Below, piece after piece: positions 1 through 11,820 of a DNA stretch of 64,000 nt. The DNA is from Hypericum androsaemum (Eukaryota; Streptophyta; Magnoliopsida; Malpighiales; Hypericaceae), in assembly GCA_963995505.1 (NCBI GenBank), contig OZ023198.1:1116001-1180000 (forward strand), written 5' to 3'. How positions within the stretch are numbered: position 1 is the first letter of the stretch; each line of letters starts with the position of its first letter. A model generated the notes under the pieces. That model was not told where the DNA came from and searched no databases. It saw only the letters and a list, made by a program, of their open reading frames with translations. Both the position numbers and the translations under genes were made by a program.

Positions 1-317
1 AAAGTAACCGCTGATTACTAATGCAAGATGAGTAGGATGATAATAGTATATGCTTTGTTTTTCAAAAGTCGGTGTATCAATTTTTATTCCTAGTAAAAAT
101 GACAAAACTTTGTTTGGGAGAAAAATAAAACTCAATGCCATCTAAAGCCTCGAAGTTTAGGCCATCCCGCCTAAATTGTTTCCACCAAAAAATAACCGCT
201 GATTAACTACCGAATTCAAAAAAATTGTCTAACAAATAGATGAATGGAATTGGTGTATTTAATATTTATGGAGTTTGAGAATTAATTTGAGCCGACTCTA
301 TTATGTAGCAAAACTCC

Positions 318-411
318 AATTCTCTTTTACTAAGAGGAAAGCCGACTCGGTTGCTCACGCAATGGCTAAATCGACGATCTTCCCGAATTTCTTACTAGGT
401 TGCTCGTTTTA
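318..411 (+). pseudogene. LINE RNase H-like C-terminal remnant
   Basis: A short open frame ends at the TAG near 409-411 and contains KRKADSVAHAMAKSTIF. This resembles the end of the RNase H-like (RVT_3) domain of plant LINE ORF2 proteins, where an 'R-x-A-N/D-x-V-A-H-x-L/M-A' motif is usual. Nothing recognisable precedes it, so this would be the last scrap of a decayed LINE. The similarity is short and could be chance. Confidence 0.35.
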
Positions 412-1337
412 GATTTTTGATAGCTAGCGATAATAAAATATTCCAGACGCCGTAAGCCGGACTTTAAACTTATCCGGTCTAAATAAAGTTTATATAGATT
501 TAGATCGAGATCCAACCATAAATGGACCCTTAGAATCTTAAGATCTGAGTATTAGACGTCAAACCCATAAAATTTAACGTATTCTATCTTAAGATTAGGT
601 CCAGGTCGTATAGACTTAGGGGTCACCATGGTTCTATTCGAATCGGAGAATCAGAGGTAACAAGAATCGAAACCGTGACCAAAGTTACAAAAACTGTCTT
701 ACAACTTTTAAAAAAGGTTCAGTTTTTCGGTTAATTTTGTAATTTTCTGTAACCATCATCGAAGGTTTTGAAACCGTAGTCAACTCCTACCATTCTTAAA
801 AAAATTTATTATTTATTTTTAATTATCTCTTAATCTTTATTGATTAATTGCTCTTTACAAGTATCTCTCCATAAAGGTAAAAAAATCACACATGAGCTTT
901 GATGTAATTGGATCTAAAGATACATAATTTATTTTTTCACAAAAAAAGTCTAAAAAAGAAGAAAAAAATGAAACGTAATTGGAGGTTCCAAGTTTTTATC
1001 CCAAAACCTAATTTCATGGTTCCGTATAAGGTTTTATTTTTTAGAAACATTGTAACCAGCGATTCCAAAACGGTAACCGAAGGTTATGTGGTCAGCCACC
1101 CATATATAGGGACTCTTATCCTATAATAATCGTTAGTCGTTACTACTCCCAGTTGTATGTATCACTTCGGGCCGGCCCAATAGTGAACCCGAAAGAAAAG
1201 AAGAGCCCAATAACCCGTTTACTCTCAGGATCCGACCCGCTTCCTAAGATCAAACGGGTCCCAAATTCCCCTAATCTAAGCGAAAGGGGGAAAAAAGGAA
1301 ATTAATTCATCAAATCGGAAACAGAAAAGAGAGAGAG
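412..1337. other. Intergenic, upstream of the 63-residue gene
   Basis: AT-rich sequence with no convincing coding frame. A TATA-like stretch (CCATATATAGG) near 1100-1110 lies about 235 bp before the start codon at 1338 and could serve that gene. A purine-rich leader (AGAAAAGAGAGAGAG) directly precedes the ATG. Confidence 0.5.
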
Positions 1338-1447
1338 ATGGTGAAGGTGGCGACCTACTTCGCGATGTCACTGGGAGCGTTCATCTTCTGGCAATCCATG
1401 GATAGAGTCCACGTCTGGATCGCTCTTCACCAGGATGAGAAGGTAAC

Positions 1448-1495
<48 letters not shown>

Positions 1496-2331
1496 CCCCC
1501 CTTGAGGAAATAAGTGATTAAAAGGTGAATGCTTTATTGTTCCTGCTCTATTTGGTTTGCGGAATTCCCCTCCCGGGTTCGATTTCGCAAATGGGTAACC
1601 GATTTTTTGTCGTATTATCTCGATTTTGTCTGATGTTTGTGGAAATTAGGTATTCCCTAGGTTCGATTTTAGTGTGTTTGTGGTATCTTTGGTGTTGTTT
1701 GGATTATTTGAAGCTCGATCGGTTTCTTTAGTCATCGGCATTTTGAAACCAAGGGGAGCTGATCCGAGTTCTGAAAGGCTCAGATTGTCTGTGTCGGATT
1801 TGAGTGAATAGAGCAGAGAGTTGCTCTGTCCTTCCGTATGGGACGGACAATGTGACTCGGGATTGGTTGCTTAGGGTCAAAGACTTGAAAGCTAGCAATA
1901 TGAATGTTGTTTACTTTTTCTTTCCTCCTTTTGGGGTCCTTCGAGCTTTGTGTGCTGAGCTATTCTCGTGTGGGTCGGTTGCTTGTTGTTGCTCGGGTAT
2001 GATGGCTTAGAGTGTCGTGTTAAGGCTTTAACTTTAAAGTTAATCATCTTTTGTGATAGTGCCCCATGGTTAGGAAGGTGCAGACAAAGTAGTCAGCACT
2101 CACGTCTGTTAATCTGATTTTGTTTTGCATCGAGCTCTTGTTTTCTTTTCTTCAATCCTTAGTTTTCTTGAATGGAGTATTGACTCGCAGTCTGGTATGT
2201 TGACGCTTGAAGTTTAATGCCTTGTTGCGTTTTTGTCATTTCAGCAAGAGAGACTCGAAAAGGAGATGGAGATTAAGAGGGTCAGAGAGCAACTGTTGCA
2301 AGAAGCTAAAGAGAAGGAACCTCTTGCTTGA
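1338..2331 (+). CDS. Small single-pass membrane protein, 63 aa, two exons
   Basis: Exon 1 is 1338-1442 (35 codons) and exon 2 is 2245-2331 (28 codons plus TGA). The 802-bp intron has GTAACT at its 5' end and TTTCAG at its 3' end, in phase 0. The product starts MVKVATYFAMSLGAFIFWQS, a hydrophobic segment at about residues 5-19 that could be one transmembrane helix or a signal anchor. A short stretch follows with two Trp, then a charged helical tail (residues 33-63) rich in Glu, Lys and Arg that could form a coiled coil. The ATG has a purine-rich leader. The pattern looks like a small conserved plant protein of unknown function, possibly organellar or endomembrane; I do not recognise a named family. 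Support for it being real is the perfect splice phase and the sharp end of coding character at both junctions. Its size alone would hide it from most gene callers. Confidence 0.72.
1450..1492. repeat. (CT)n microsatellite in intron 1
   Basis: About 21 CT dinucleotides, followed by a short C-rich run, begin 7 bp after the splice donor of the 63-residue gene. The tract is likely length-variable. Confidence 0.9.
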
Positions 2332-3528
2332 GGTCAATGTTTGTTCAGATTCCAAATTATGCTTTTATCACTCGAATGAGGAATTTATCTCAGCTTTGTT
2401 TCAGACAGTACTATCTCTTGAAATAACTTGGTGAGCAAACTGTATTGCTTGAATCAACCCCCTTGGCTCATTCTGTTGACTTTCCTGCAAGACAATTTCA
2501 GAATCATGCACCCGGATTTTCTCAACAATGTTAAGTCGAAACTGAAATATCAATCTGGTTGATTCTGCTCCAGGTATTTGAATCCTAGAACTCAACCCTC
2601 ATACAACATCACGGAAACAATGTATTAAATTTGCCAATATTCCGTGTTCTGTGACACTCTTAAGTTCATGTTTCCCGTTGCTGATTCGTCGCTCCGTTGC
2701 TTGGTGGGTGTGCTTCATACTCTGTCATTCATTATGTGTCGGGACGGATGCAAGTTGATGGCCAACAATTTTGTACAATCATCTAGTACTGCATTTGCAT
2801 TTAGGCTTTGCACATTCTTCTTGGTAATCAGAATATAAACTTGTCATTAAACTTCCACGATTCCTTCATATCCATTGCTGGCCTTTGAGCAACCATGGTT
2901 GGCAAGTGAAATTAACTGCGTTGCCACTGAATTTTGGGATACTCATCAATTTCCATGATTTTTCTGCTCCTCAAAATTCCACTTTAGTACTCCGTGGCAT
3001 GAGCAATTAACATTTCGAAATTTTGTTGTTTAAAATTCATCAATATATTTCGTTTTCAATACTTGAAGGATACGGGCTGCCTTCTGCGGCTACCCGTCCC
3101 AATGCTGATACACGTCGCCTGCCACCGCAACTCGCGATTTCCTTTATAATTTTTCAAAAACTCTCTCATTTAAATAAACCTAAACGTATCCACTCTATCT
3201 CCCCTTCCTCCTATCCTCTGTTTCCTTGAGATTATTATTTTTTATCTTCGGTTACGTATAAATTATTTTATCTCCTCACAGATTAGACTAGTTGAACCAC
3301 TTTTTTTTTAATATCGCTCTAATCCACTAACGGGACGGCACCGAAACAAAAGACCCATGAAAGGGCTAAAGCCATTCTATTAGCATAAAATTAAAACAGA
3401 CAAAAAGAAAGCCAAGCCACCCTATTTCTGTGCATCATCTTCAAGACAACAGCTGAGGAATGTGTCTAAAATTATGTACACCGCAACTTATTTGACATAA
3501 ATAAAGGAATTTCCATGAGAAAAAGTTG
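2332..3528. other. Intergenic between the 63-aa gene (+) and the BT gene (-)
   Basis: The first few hundred bases are probably the 3' UTR of the plus-strand gene, and the last 100-200 bp the 3' UTR of the minus-strand BT gene, so the two genes converge here. No other supported feature was found. Confidence 0.5.
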
Positions 3529-6500
3529 CTAGTGCCAGGATTCATTTGTTGTGAGCCCTTTCGGCCCCTCGTCTCTCTTCCTTTTGGCTAAAGACAGAGA
3601 ATACAACGCCTTGGCCGACGCCACTTTCCTCGCCAACAGCTTCCACAACGCATCGTCGCTTTTCCTCTCTTGTTGCATTTTCAACTTGAACTGCCTGCTC
3701 ACAGTACAAAAAAAATCCAACGCGAATTCAGTAATTCGTAGTCGAAAACTGTAAAACCATTTTTTTACGGAATAAGACAATAGACTACAGTGGGCCCACG
3801 TTTTTTACTACCAGAAAGAGACAATGGAAACATGGGGAGTGTGACCAATTTTTGTCTCCTCGGATTATATAATCGGTTGGCAAACAAAGATATTTTCTGC
3901 AACTATTATTCTTCGGTAACGCTACCGGTACCACAAATTCGTTGGTCCCACATCAAAGCGCAGAACCAATACGCAACTAATTAGTAATTGGTCATTTTAG
4001 TACTTCCGTCACTAGTTTTAAAAAAATTGCTCCAATTCACCACGAAACCTTAATATGTTGCCGTAAACGTTTTCGAAACTCTGCCTTACGAAACTCTTAT
4101 ACTCCTTTCTAAAAAAACTCTTTTAATAATCCACCAAATTTTATAGAAAAATAATCCACCAAATTTTATTAATTTTTTTAGAAAGAGAGAAATGTACTAG
4201 AATGAAAATTAAGGGAGTTGTTGAGGTTACTATATTACTAATTATAAGTGCGATGAATTTGTTTCTGATCATCATAAATTAATCTACATATTATTTTAAA
4301 GTTTGCTATTAAAAATTTTAATATGGCAGTGGAGAATGCTTCTAATTGTACGAAGGGATTAAACACCTAAGTTTTGTATATTTGTAAATATACAGTATGA
4401 AGAAATACAATTTTACTTAACAAAAAAAAGTTAATTGCTTTTACTAGACTAGTGTCCCATTGTTTTTCTAACACAACTCTATGTTATTGCACGTTTACAA
4501 AGTCAAGCAATATAATGTTAGTCCGACTGATTTCATTTGAGTTGAATACGAAAATCGTAGTTGTTGGAGTGCAAAAATAACTTGTTGGGAGCTCGGGGTC
4601 AACTAAGGCAATCAACGAGCACTCTGGGCCGTCACGAGATCGTTCTTAGCGTTCTCACTTTTTTATCCCAACAGTAGTATGAAAAATTTACTCATTCTTA
4701 AAATTAAAATTTTGAATTAAATACGAAAATCATAACGAATTGAATTTACCTGCAGAGAGGGACCTTGCAGGAATTAGTCTGCTCGCACAAGCAGGCGTGG
4801 AGCCTGAGCAGCTGCTGCATCCGCTTGCACCCCAGGCATCCTCCTTTGGCGCGCTTCTTACACGTGGCGAAGTGCTTGATCAGATGCTGGAGACCCTGAC
4901 ACGTGTTAAACTTGTCGCATGGGGCCCGCTTCTTGGTCTCCTCCGAGTCGTAGGGGCCCACCCCCGTGCATCCCTCGGTGCATATGTGGTCAAGGCACTC
5001 CATCGCCTCGTTCAACTCCAAGTACAACCGCTGCTCGTCCCTCCGCCTCTTTGACCTCTTCTTCCTCTACCATTGTACACGGTATCGTGTAAGTAACAAC
5101 GGGATCAATTCGATCGGATATCACATTGAATCACTATATCAAACTACAAATTTTAAGATTATAAACTTACTGATTCAGCTTCGTCCATGAACCGGAGGAT
5201 CTCGAGCTCAAGCCATGGGTCATTTTCTTGCATGAACTTCCACGCCTCGGTATTCTCAACCGGTTTGAAGTGGGCCGAGACCAGCCTCATGCACTTGAGG
5301 TAGAGATCTGGTGCGTCGCAGAGCCTGGTAAGCTGGAGTACGTCGATCACGTTGTCGATCGTCAGCCGTTGACCCACGGCCCTAGTGCATCTGTTCTTCA
5401 GCTGTGGGATCAGGTACACGTGGGACAATGCGAGTAGGTGCATCCCGTATGTCTCCAACTCCTCTTCCGTGCACCTACACAACCAACATTACCGACGCAT
5501 AAGAACGGATATATCGGAGTAACCTAATCTTTGATGTGCTAAAAAATATAATGAACCAAATATTAGAAGTCCAAATTAATCAGTACATTCTCGAAATTTC
5601 TAATTACAAATCTTTCTTAAAAAATCAGAGTTGGGTCAAAGGACGGCTTGGAACAACAATAATTTTTTTCCAAATGAGTTGGAATGGATAAGGTAAGACA
5701 TAATCAAACATTTCTTTGCTTATATTAAATTCAGTTCTCACACAGGAAGAAGAGGTCATCGAGCCAGGGAGCAGGGTACCAAAATATTCATTTTCGTATC
5801 GTGTGACGTTTTTCTTAAAATATTTCTTATGTCAAATGGGTTAATTATATTAACCAAGATTACTTGTCCATGTGGTACATTTTTGAAAATTAATTTTTTT
5901 AAACATGTGCTGAGATTTTCTGTAATTAGAAAGTATTAAATTTATATAGAAATTTTGACGTATATCGTGAACTTATAATATCTTATTTCGTCTAGAACTT
6001 TGTTACAACTTTGTGGCTAAACGACTTTTGCCCATCTCCTTTCACAAATTTCCATGTGATCGAATCATAAATATCCTCTTCATAAAGAACCAAACAAATT
6101 TATCACCCACCGACGCCAGGTTAACCGCGTAAAATCGGACACGTAAGCAAACATCCTATTGGATACTCCAAAATCATAGGCAAAAACCCAGTCATTAATA
6201 TGTTATTACCTTGCTTTATATGCCGTTAATCCATATTTGTAAAGCTCTTTGCCTTGGGAAAATTGTCATTAACATACACGACAAATTAATTGATATTTTC
6301 TCCTTGTTAGTTATGAATGAGATTGACTTGTTTATAGATCTTTTGATCTGTACTTGCTCGCACAATCTCTAGCAAAGTTAAAATAATTACAAGTGTAATA
6401 AATTTTTTTTTTAATTACTGAACTATGTTGATTCCCCTGAAAAGAAGTGGAATTCCATTTGATTTATTATTTGCCATGAAATTAAAATAGTCGGTCCACA

Positions 6501-6994
6501 TAAGATAACAATGGACTAAATAAGGCAGGCTAATTAAAAAAAAAACCGTCGCCGGTAGGAAGCTGACCTGGACGAGTACAGGAACCGGACGAAAGCAGAA
6601 ACGGCGTCGTCGGGGACTCCCAGGATAGGGATGATCCGGTGCTTCGAGCTCCGGTGCTTCATCGGCCTGTCTATTATACTCTCCAGAACCGGCGACACCG
6701 ACGCCTATAAATCATATAAAACCGTTTATCAGAATTCTCGAATTCGAATTTTTTAAAGGGACTGTTTTCTATCTATAACATTTCCAACTCTGTACCCGGA
6801 AACCCAAGTTCAAAACAGTTCAAAATTTTACGTCAAGAGAACGGGAGCCCAAGAATTACCAGGATGCCACTGTGAGCCGGAATACACCGGTCGCCGGACG
6901 TGACGATGAGGACGTCCGGCTCTGGAAGAACACGGTCGTGGAGGTCGTCGTAGACGGCGGACTTCATGGTGGTACCAATGAGCGTTTCAGCCAT
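3529..6994 (-). CDS. BT: BTB/POZ and TAZ domain-containing protein (BT1/BT2-like), 352 aa, five exons
   Basis: Exons on the minus strand are 6994-6860, 6704-6568, 5474-5171, 5066-4750 and 3694-3529. All junctions are GT/AG and the coding total is 1059 nt (353 codons with stop). The BTB/POZ domain spans about residues 25-130: DVLIVTSGDRCIPAHSGIL in exon 1, then SVSPVLESI and the FVRFLYSS strand in exon 2. A BACK-like helical part fills exon 3 (HLLALSHVYLIPQLKNRC). Exon 4 opens with a very basic segment (RKKRSKRRR), a likely nuclear signal. It then carries the TAZ zinc-binding region (about 215-300), whose Cys/His series is typical (ICTEGC, CQGLQHLIKHFATC, GCLGCKRM, CKVPLC). Exon 5 supplies the basic C-terminal calmodulin-binding segment (WKLLARKVASAKAL). 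Family knowledge: plant BT proteins are 360-370 aa nuclear/cytosolic scaffolds that bind CUL3, calmodulin and bromodomain proteins and respond to nitrate, sugar and auxin. The length and the last exon fit BT1/BT2 best; which paralogue it is remains open. Confidence 0.93.
3695..4749 (-). other. BT intron 4 (1055 bp)
   Basis: An AT-rich intron separates the TAZ exon from the last exon. The donor is GTAAAT. The acceptor reads TTTTTTTTGTACTGTGAGCAG, with a clear pyrimidine tract at about 3700-3720 on the complementary strand. The split codon (AG|G, Arg) restores the frame into RQFK, as in related BT proteins. No inserted element was recognised in it. Confidence 0.8.
5475..6567 (-). other. BT intron 2 (1093 bp)
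   Basis: An AT-rich intron with donor GTCAGC and acceptor GTGTAG. It splits an Arg codon between the BTB strand and the BACK-like part. No feature inside it can be supported. Confidence 0.75.
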
Positions 6995-7152
6995 CTCTCT
7001 AGAATAAATGTGAATTATGTATTTGATGTTTTATTGGTAGGGACAAGGGATTAGTTTTGGAATCACGGAATTAAGGTTTTTTTTCCCTTAATTTTTGTTC
7101 CAAAGAGAAAGCTATGTTTGTGTTTGGTGGGTGTGTTTGTTGTCCTGGAGGT

Positions 7153-7164
7153 CCTTTATATAGA
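7153..7164 (-). promoter_or_regulatory. TATA box of the BT gene
   Basis: CTATATAAAGG on the minus strand, about 160 bp upstream of the ATG at 6994. This leaves a 5' UTR of roughly 120-130 nt with a good pyrimidine-rich character. Inferred from sequence and position only. Confidence 0.55.
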
Positions 7165-7431
7165 TGGAGCACAAGACGAGGGAAATGAGTTATTTGAAAA
7201 CAAGATATACAAAAAATTTTGAAATTTTTGATCTAAAATTAATCGATTCAATAAATACAAATAAAACCTCGACAAAAGGAGGAAAGACAGTCGGTGATTT
7301 GTGATTGGATAGGGATGCCAGCCACGCGCGTATCCTGGGGAGGTGTCTACCTGTTGATTATGTGTCATCTCTTAGGTAAATTTTCATTCTAGCATATCTC
7401 AATTTACATGTGACCCTTACAATCCTTGGTC

Positions 7432-8238
7432 CTCTTTTTTTTAAAGTAAAATTCTATTACTTTTATAAAAAAACCCATGATAGTTACCCCAAGGTAATTA
7501 CGATCCGTAGAGGGCAAGATAGGCACAAATCAAAATAGCTAACTACAAGATAAAAATTTATCTAACACCCTAATCCAATAGTCCAAAATTGAAACAACAT
7601 AGATCCTCATCACCAACCAACGAAACACAATCAAAGCAATTCCAAGAAGACTTCCAAAGAGGATCTCCACAGTATTAAAACTCCAGATAAGACGCCAAGA
7701 GAGATTCACGATGGATCAAAGACCTTATTTTGGTCTATTCTAACTGTAACACTTCGTAGCCCCATGAGGACATGTGATGCGTCATCATCCCAAGTCAATC
7801 CAAAATTCCCGCCATATTATAGGTATCTTTTGCCAATTGAGCTTGCCTAAGCTCACAGTTTGCTTGTTCCTTAATGTAATCCAGGATATTAACGGGGCAG
7901 ATGTCCTCCGGAGGTTTGGTTGGAGCTTTGACGGTAACTTTCCTCGGAGGCAGCTTAATAAGAGCCGCTGCCTTGCTTGTCGGCTTTCTCGCCCATGAGC
8001 TTGATCTAACTGGTGCAATAATACCCTTATCTTTTCTAGCCGCTTGCCTTGGCACACCTGTGGCAGGTTCCTTCGGATGTTGAGAGCAAGAATCTCGTAG
8101 CGATGCAGCCTCTAGAGACAAATATTGAATGATCACTTCAACGATTTGTTGAGACATCTCATTTGTTGAGACAGCCTCTAGAGACATCTCATTTGCAGAG
8201 GCCTCTGGATTTGCGACTTTGTTAAAGGTATTGGTCAT
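7432..8238 (-). other. Uncharacterised ORF (147 codons) and T-rich-ended segment; possible retroposed piece
   Basis: A minus-strand frame at 8238-7795 encodes 147 residues beginning MTNTFNKVANPEASANEM. It has a Lys/Arg/Pro-rich middle and the tail LRQAQLAKDTYNMAGILD. I recognise no domain. Downstream on the same strand the sequence runs to an A-rich end (TTTACTTTAAAAAAAA, 7432-7447 complementary), like the 3' end of a LINE or a retroposed transcript. It could be a gag-like ORF1 piece of a LINE or chance coding. No target duplication was found. Confidence 0.25.
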
Positions 8239-8964
8239 TGCATGTTCTTAGTAGTTAACCTCTCGACGCTTATTTTGGGTCTTGAGTTGCATGGAAGGAG
8301 GACTTGTTTCAGGTTAAGTCAATTAGTCACTGATCATATTTTGTGTGGGATGCAGCGCTTCGTACGATTACCCGTTGTCGATCATTATCCATCGTGCTAG
8401 GGAGCTATTATCTCGTGACTAGGAGAATCACATACAACATACTTAGAGGAAGAGAAAATGTATTGCAAACATCCTCTACAAGTATGTCCTGACGATTTTT
8501 TTAACCATATTGTATCAGATATTTTTCTGAAGTCCTGTATTGATGTATACTTGTATAACTTAAAAAGGTTTATTTTGTCATGTTGTACCCATTATATATT
8601 GCCCATTACATATCGTGTCGGATATACTAAATATTTTAATAAAGTACAATTACTTATTAAAAAAAATATGTCAAGTATAAATGACTGAACTCCGGGGCCC
8701 TACGCATTTAGAGCTACAACTATATTTCGGTGACACGGCTCGCAACATTTTATACCACTTCACCTTATTTTAGAGTAACTCAATTTTTTCATAATAAATA
8801 TTGAAAACTTCAATTGTCTAGCTTATTGCACTATTATAAAGTACTAAAATGAAAATACCAAGATGGCAATAGAGTGACATTTAAAGATGGTCTCGGTGCG
8901 AAGGGTTAAGATTCGGGGGCAGATTTGGTGGGACTGGGCTAGTCCCTATTTATGGGGATTAACT

Positions 8965-9089
8965 CAAACCAATATCACTACACATGCAAACCAATATCAC
9001 TTTATATGTAAACCAGCATTTTGCAAACCAATATTACTTCACATGCAAATCAATATCACTTCACATACAAACCAATATTACCTGGTAGG
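8965..9089. repeat. 22-bp tandem repeat, about six copies
   Basis: The unit CAAACCAATATCACTTCACATG recurs from 8965, 8987, 9009 (a short 15-bp copy), 9024, 9046 and 9068, with a few substitutions per copy. The period is 22 bp apart from the truncated third unit. It looks like a local minisatellite. Confidence 0.8.
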
Positions 9090-9640
9090 TTATTGACCAT
9101 CAGATTTAAATATAATCAAATCTGATAGCCCAAAATATAGTCCCCACCTGTCGACAAATTTTTTTTAGTCTCCACTCAATCCGATCTCTTGAGGTTAATG
9201 CTTCGCAAAAGGCTGCCTCCCCTACCTCACGTTGGACTAGATTAGGTCCGAATGTGCGAGATGAAAGAAGGGAGGTGGAGCTGGCCAACCGCACGTTGGA
9301 TGTGACCGCCCAATTGAGTATGCCTTGGAATGCGGAAGTCTCTGATATTCTCCAAAGTATTCGGGTGACGAGAGAAGGAAACAACTAATCTACAATTTAT
9401 GATCCTTGTAGATATGGACCGTTTTGGCACGCGATGGCAAACCTTTGGTGTTATTTCATTTATATTTATCTCGTGTTTTAGCAAAGTTAGTCTAAATTTT
9501 AGGCTTTCTTTTTAGAATATTGGGTATGTATGTAAATATCGCATTTCATATGACTATACTGTATTTCTATCTAGTATCATAGGTGATGTATTTTGGTGTA
9601 ATTTATTTCATTGGGTTCTTTTTGAAAGAATATAATACTT
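9090..9640 (+). other. Decayed ORF tail, possibly a mobile-element protein end
   Basis: A plus-strand frame from about 9135 to a TAA near 9388 reads, in part, SRWTRLGPNVRDERREVEL and VSDILQSIRVTREGNN. An A/T-rich 3' region without a clear poly(A) follows. I do not recognise the family. It may be the C-terminal scrap of a transposon protein, and the coding call is weak. Confidence 0.2.
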
Positions 9641-10936
9641 TAAGTGACATTTAAAGGAATTAAAGAAAGATTTAGATTTAGATTATTCCATCATTTTCAT
9701 GAGGAGGAAATCTTGTTCACACGTTTAGAATACCTTGCACATAAACGATTTCTCTCCCAGGTTTCAATAATTAATATGGTAATTAAAGTTGCGGGAGAAT
9801 CGAACAAGCTAGGAGAAGTTTGACTTAATCTTATGTGATTTTTTAGTTGTAGAAAATATAAATGCAATTGATTGAAGAGAAAAAATTCCGTTATTTTTAT
9901 TATGTCAAATTGTCATTGTTTCCTACAGTTTGGAGAAGAATACGTCCGGGAAGGGTTGTGCATTGAGTTTTCGTAATTAACAATTAATAGATAATTATTA
10001 TTGGTAATAAATCTCTTACAATAAATATTTAACATTATTGTTATATTTTTAGGTATTTGAAATCAAAATCTCTTAATTAAGTTAAAACAACTCTTTCAAT
10101 AATTGAATGTACGTATTAAAACTCGATATCTTTTAGTTAAGTTATAACAACTACCATTTTGTAAAGCTTTATAAATTGCCGTCCACGGTAAATTAACTTC
10201 CAAAAATATAAAGCTTTCCTCATCTGTTGTAAATTTTCTCGTGCAAAAAGTTCAAGCAGAGAGATAAAACAATTGTTACGTACATAAAAAAACATGCGAC
10301 TTTATCTACTCAATGGGGAAAACATATTTTGTTATTACATTGTTTTATAATAATATTGAATATCAGATTTATCATATTCCAAAATAGAGGAGCCTGGAAA
10401 ATAACACAGCGCAGAAAACAGGGAAATATGCCGAAATTGGAACTGTTAAATTACGACAAATTACCATTTTGTAAATATTTTTAAATTACCGGCACGATAC
10501 TCGTTCTTTGATTTTTTTTCCTTCCCCTTGGTTGTGCTTTCTTGGTCGCAAATTAATATAGTTTTTTAAGTTGGAATATTTGGTCAAAATATTTGGTATT
10601 TGGCAATATTTATTTTTTTAAATACTTGCGTTGATAATCAACTTTTCGATGGCCAACCAATTAATTTGTTGGCTACGATATCATATAATATTTGACATCT
10701 GGTCAAGACATTATGCAAAGTAGCATACGTTATCCTGAATTGGTACATTTGAGTCATTGAATTCGGGAGACGTCCAGAAATCGCCATCTGGTAAAAGGAA
10801 AGAAAATGCTAGAATAAATCAGAAAAGTGTGGAACCATTTTAGAAAGAAAAAGACCAGAAAATGGTGGAACAAATTGCAATAAAATTTAGAAAACAATCC
10901 GTATAGCTGATAAATAGTAGCGAGTAAACACATTTT
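9641..10936. other. AT-rich intergenic region
   Basis: No convincing gene. The right end is the truncated edge of the copia element. Confidence 0.5.
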
Positions 10937-11271
10937 TAATAGTCGAGGCACGTGCGAAGTACCAAGTGCGCCACAAAGCACCCATTGTGACCTGCGTCCA
11001 ATGCGCCATGCGCACACGCACGCACACGCGCGAGTGCGTGCTCGTGCTCGGATGGTGCTTCGGACCATCCTCGTAGGCAGCCTCGATCAGCTCTTTAGGT
11101 GGAACATTTAATGTTACACCAGCTTGGAGCTTCTCCTTATAAACAGGGAAAATTTCCTTGCGATTTCCGATGTGGTAATCCCATCCTCAGCTTGGGCTTT
11201 CCAGCTTGGGCTTTTCAGCTTGGGCCTTTCAGCTTGGGCCAAATGTATTTATTATGCATTCAAACCCAACA
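10937..11271 (-). repeat. 3' LTR of copia copy 1, internally deleted
   Basis: It starts TGTTGGGTTTGAATGC like the other LTRs of the family. It then jumps from CTTCGCACGTG straight to CCTCGACTATTAAA, omitting the roughly 500-550 bp between these points in the 5' LTR. The last 35 bp of the LTR are also missing. The length is 335 bp against 878 bp for its partner. Confidence 0.85.
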
Positions 11272-11820
11272 ATCCCCCATATGAATGATGATTAATGCAT
11301 GCTGACACTTTTAAGAAAAATTCCAACGAAATATCATTGCATCGAGCTAGGTAGCTTACGGCTTTGAACCTTCTCTAGTAAGATGTTATCGGATTTACTT
11401 GCTGCTCAGTGAACGCGATGTCTTGAACTGGTCAGCTTTTTTATGTAAACCAAGACAATAACATTTACACAATGATATCTCTAATATCCTTTGGTTCTCA
11501 CGTTGTGTCCGTTTCGGCCATGGACCTTATCTTGGATTCATAAGTATTTTTCCATTTGAAGCGGCCTCACTTCACACTTATATAGGTGATCTCCCATTAA
11601 GAGTATCCTGCCATACTCCACCTTTTTTTTCTGGTATAGGAATTATTAAAAGCGTGGACGCTTAACCTTACCACACCTCTGCAGGTTCGTACTTGGGTAG
11701 CTTTTGAGAATGGGACAGATTCCAAGTATTCATCTGAACCATCCATAACTTAGTTGTCTCATTGAACCAAGTTTGTGGGATCTCCACTCATCATGGTTGA
11801 GTTACCGCTATGAACGTTCT

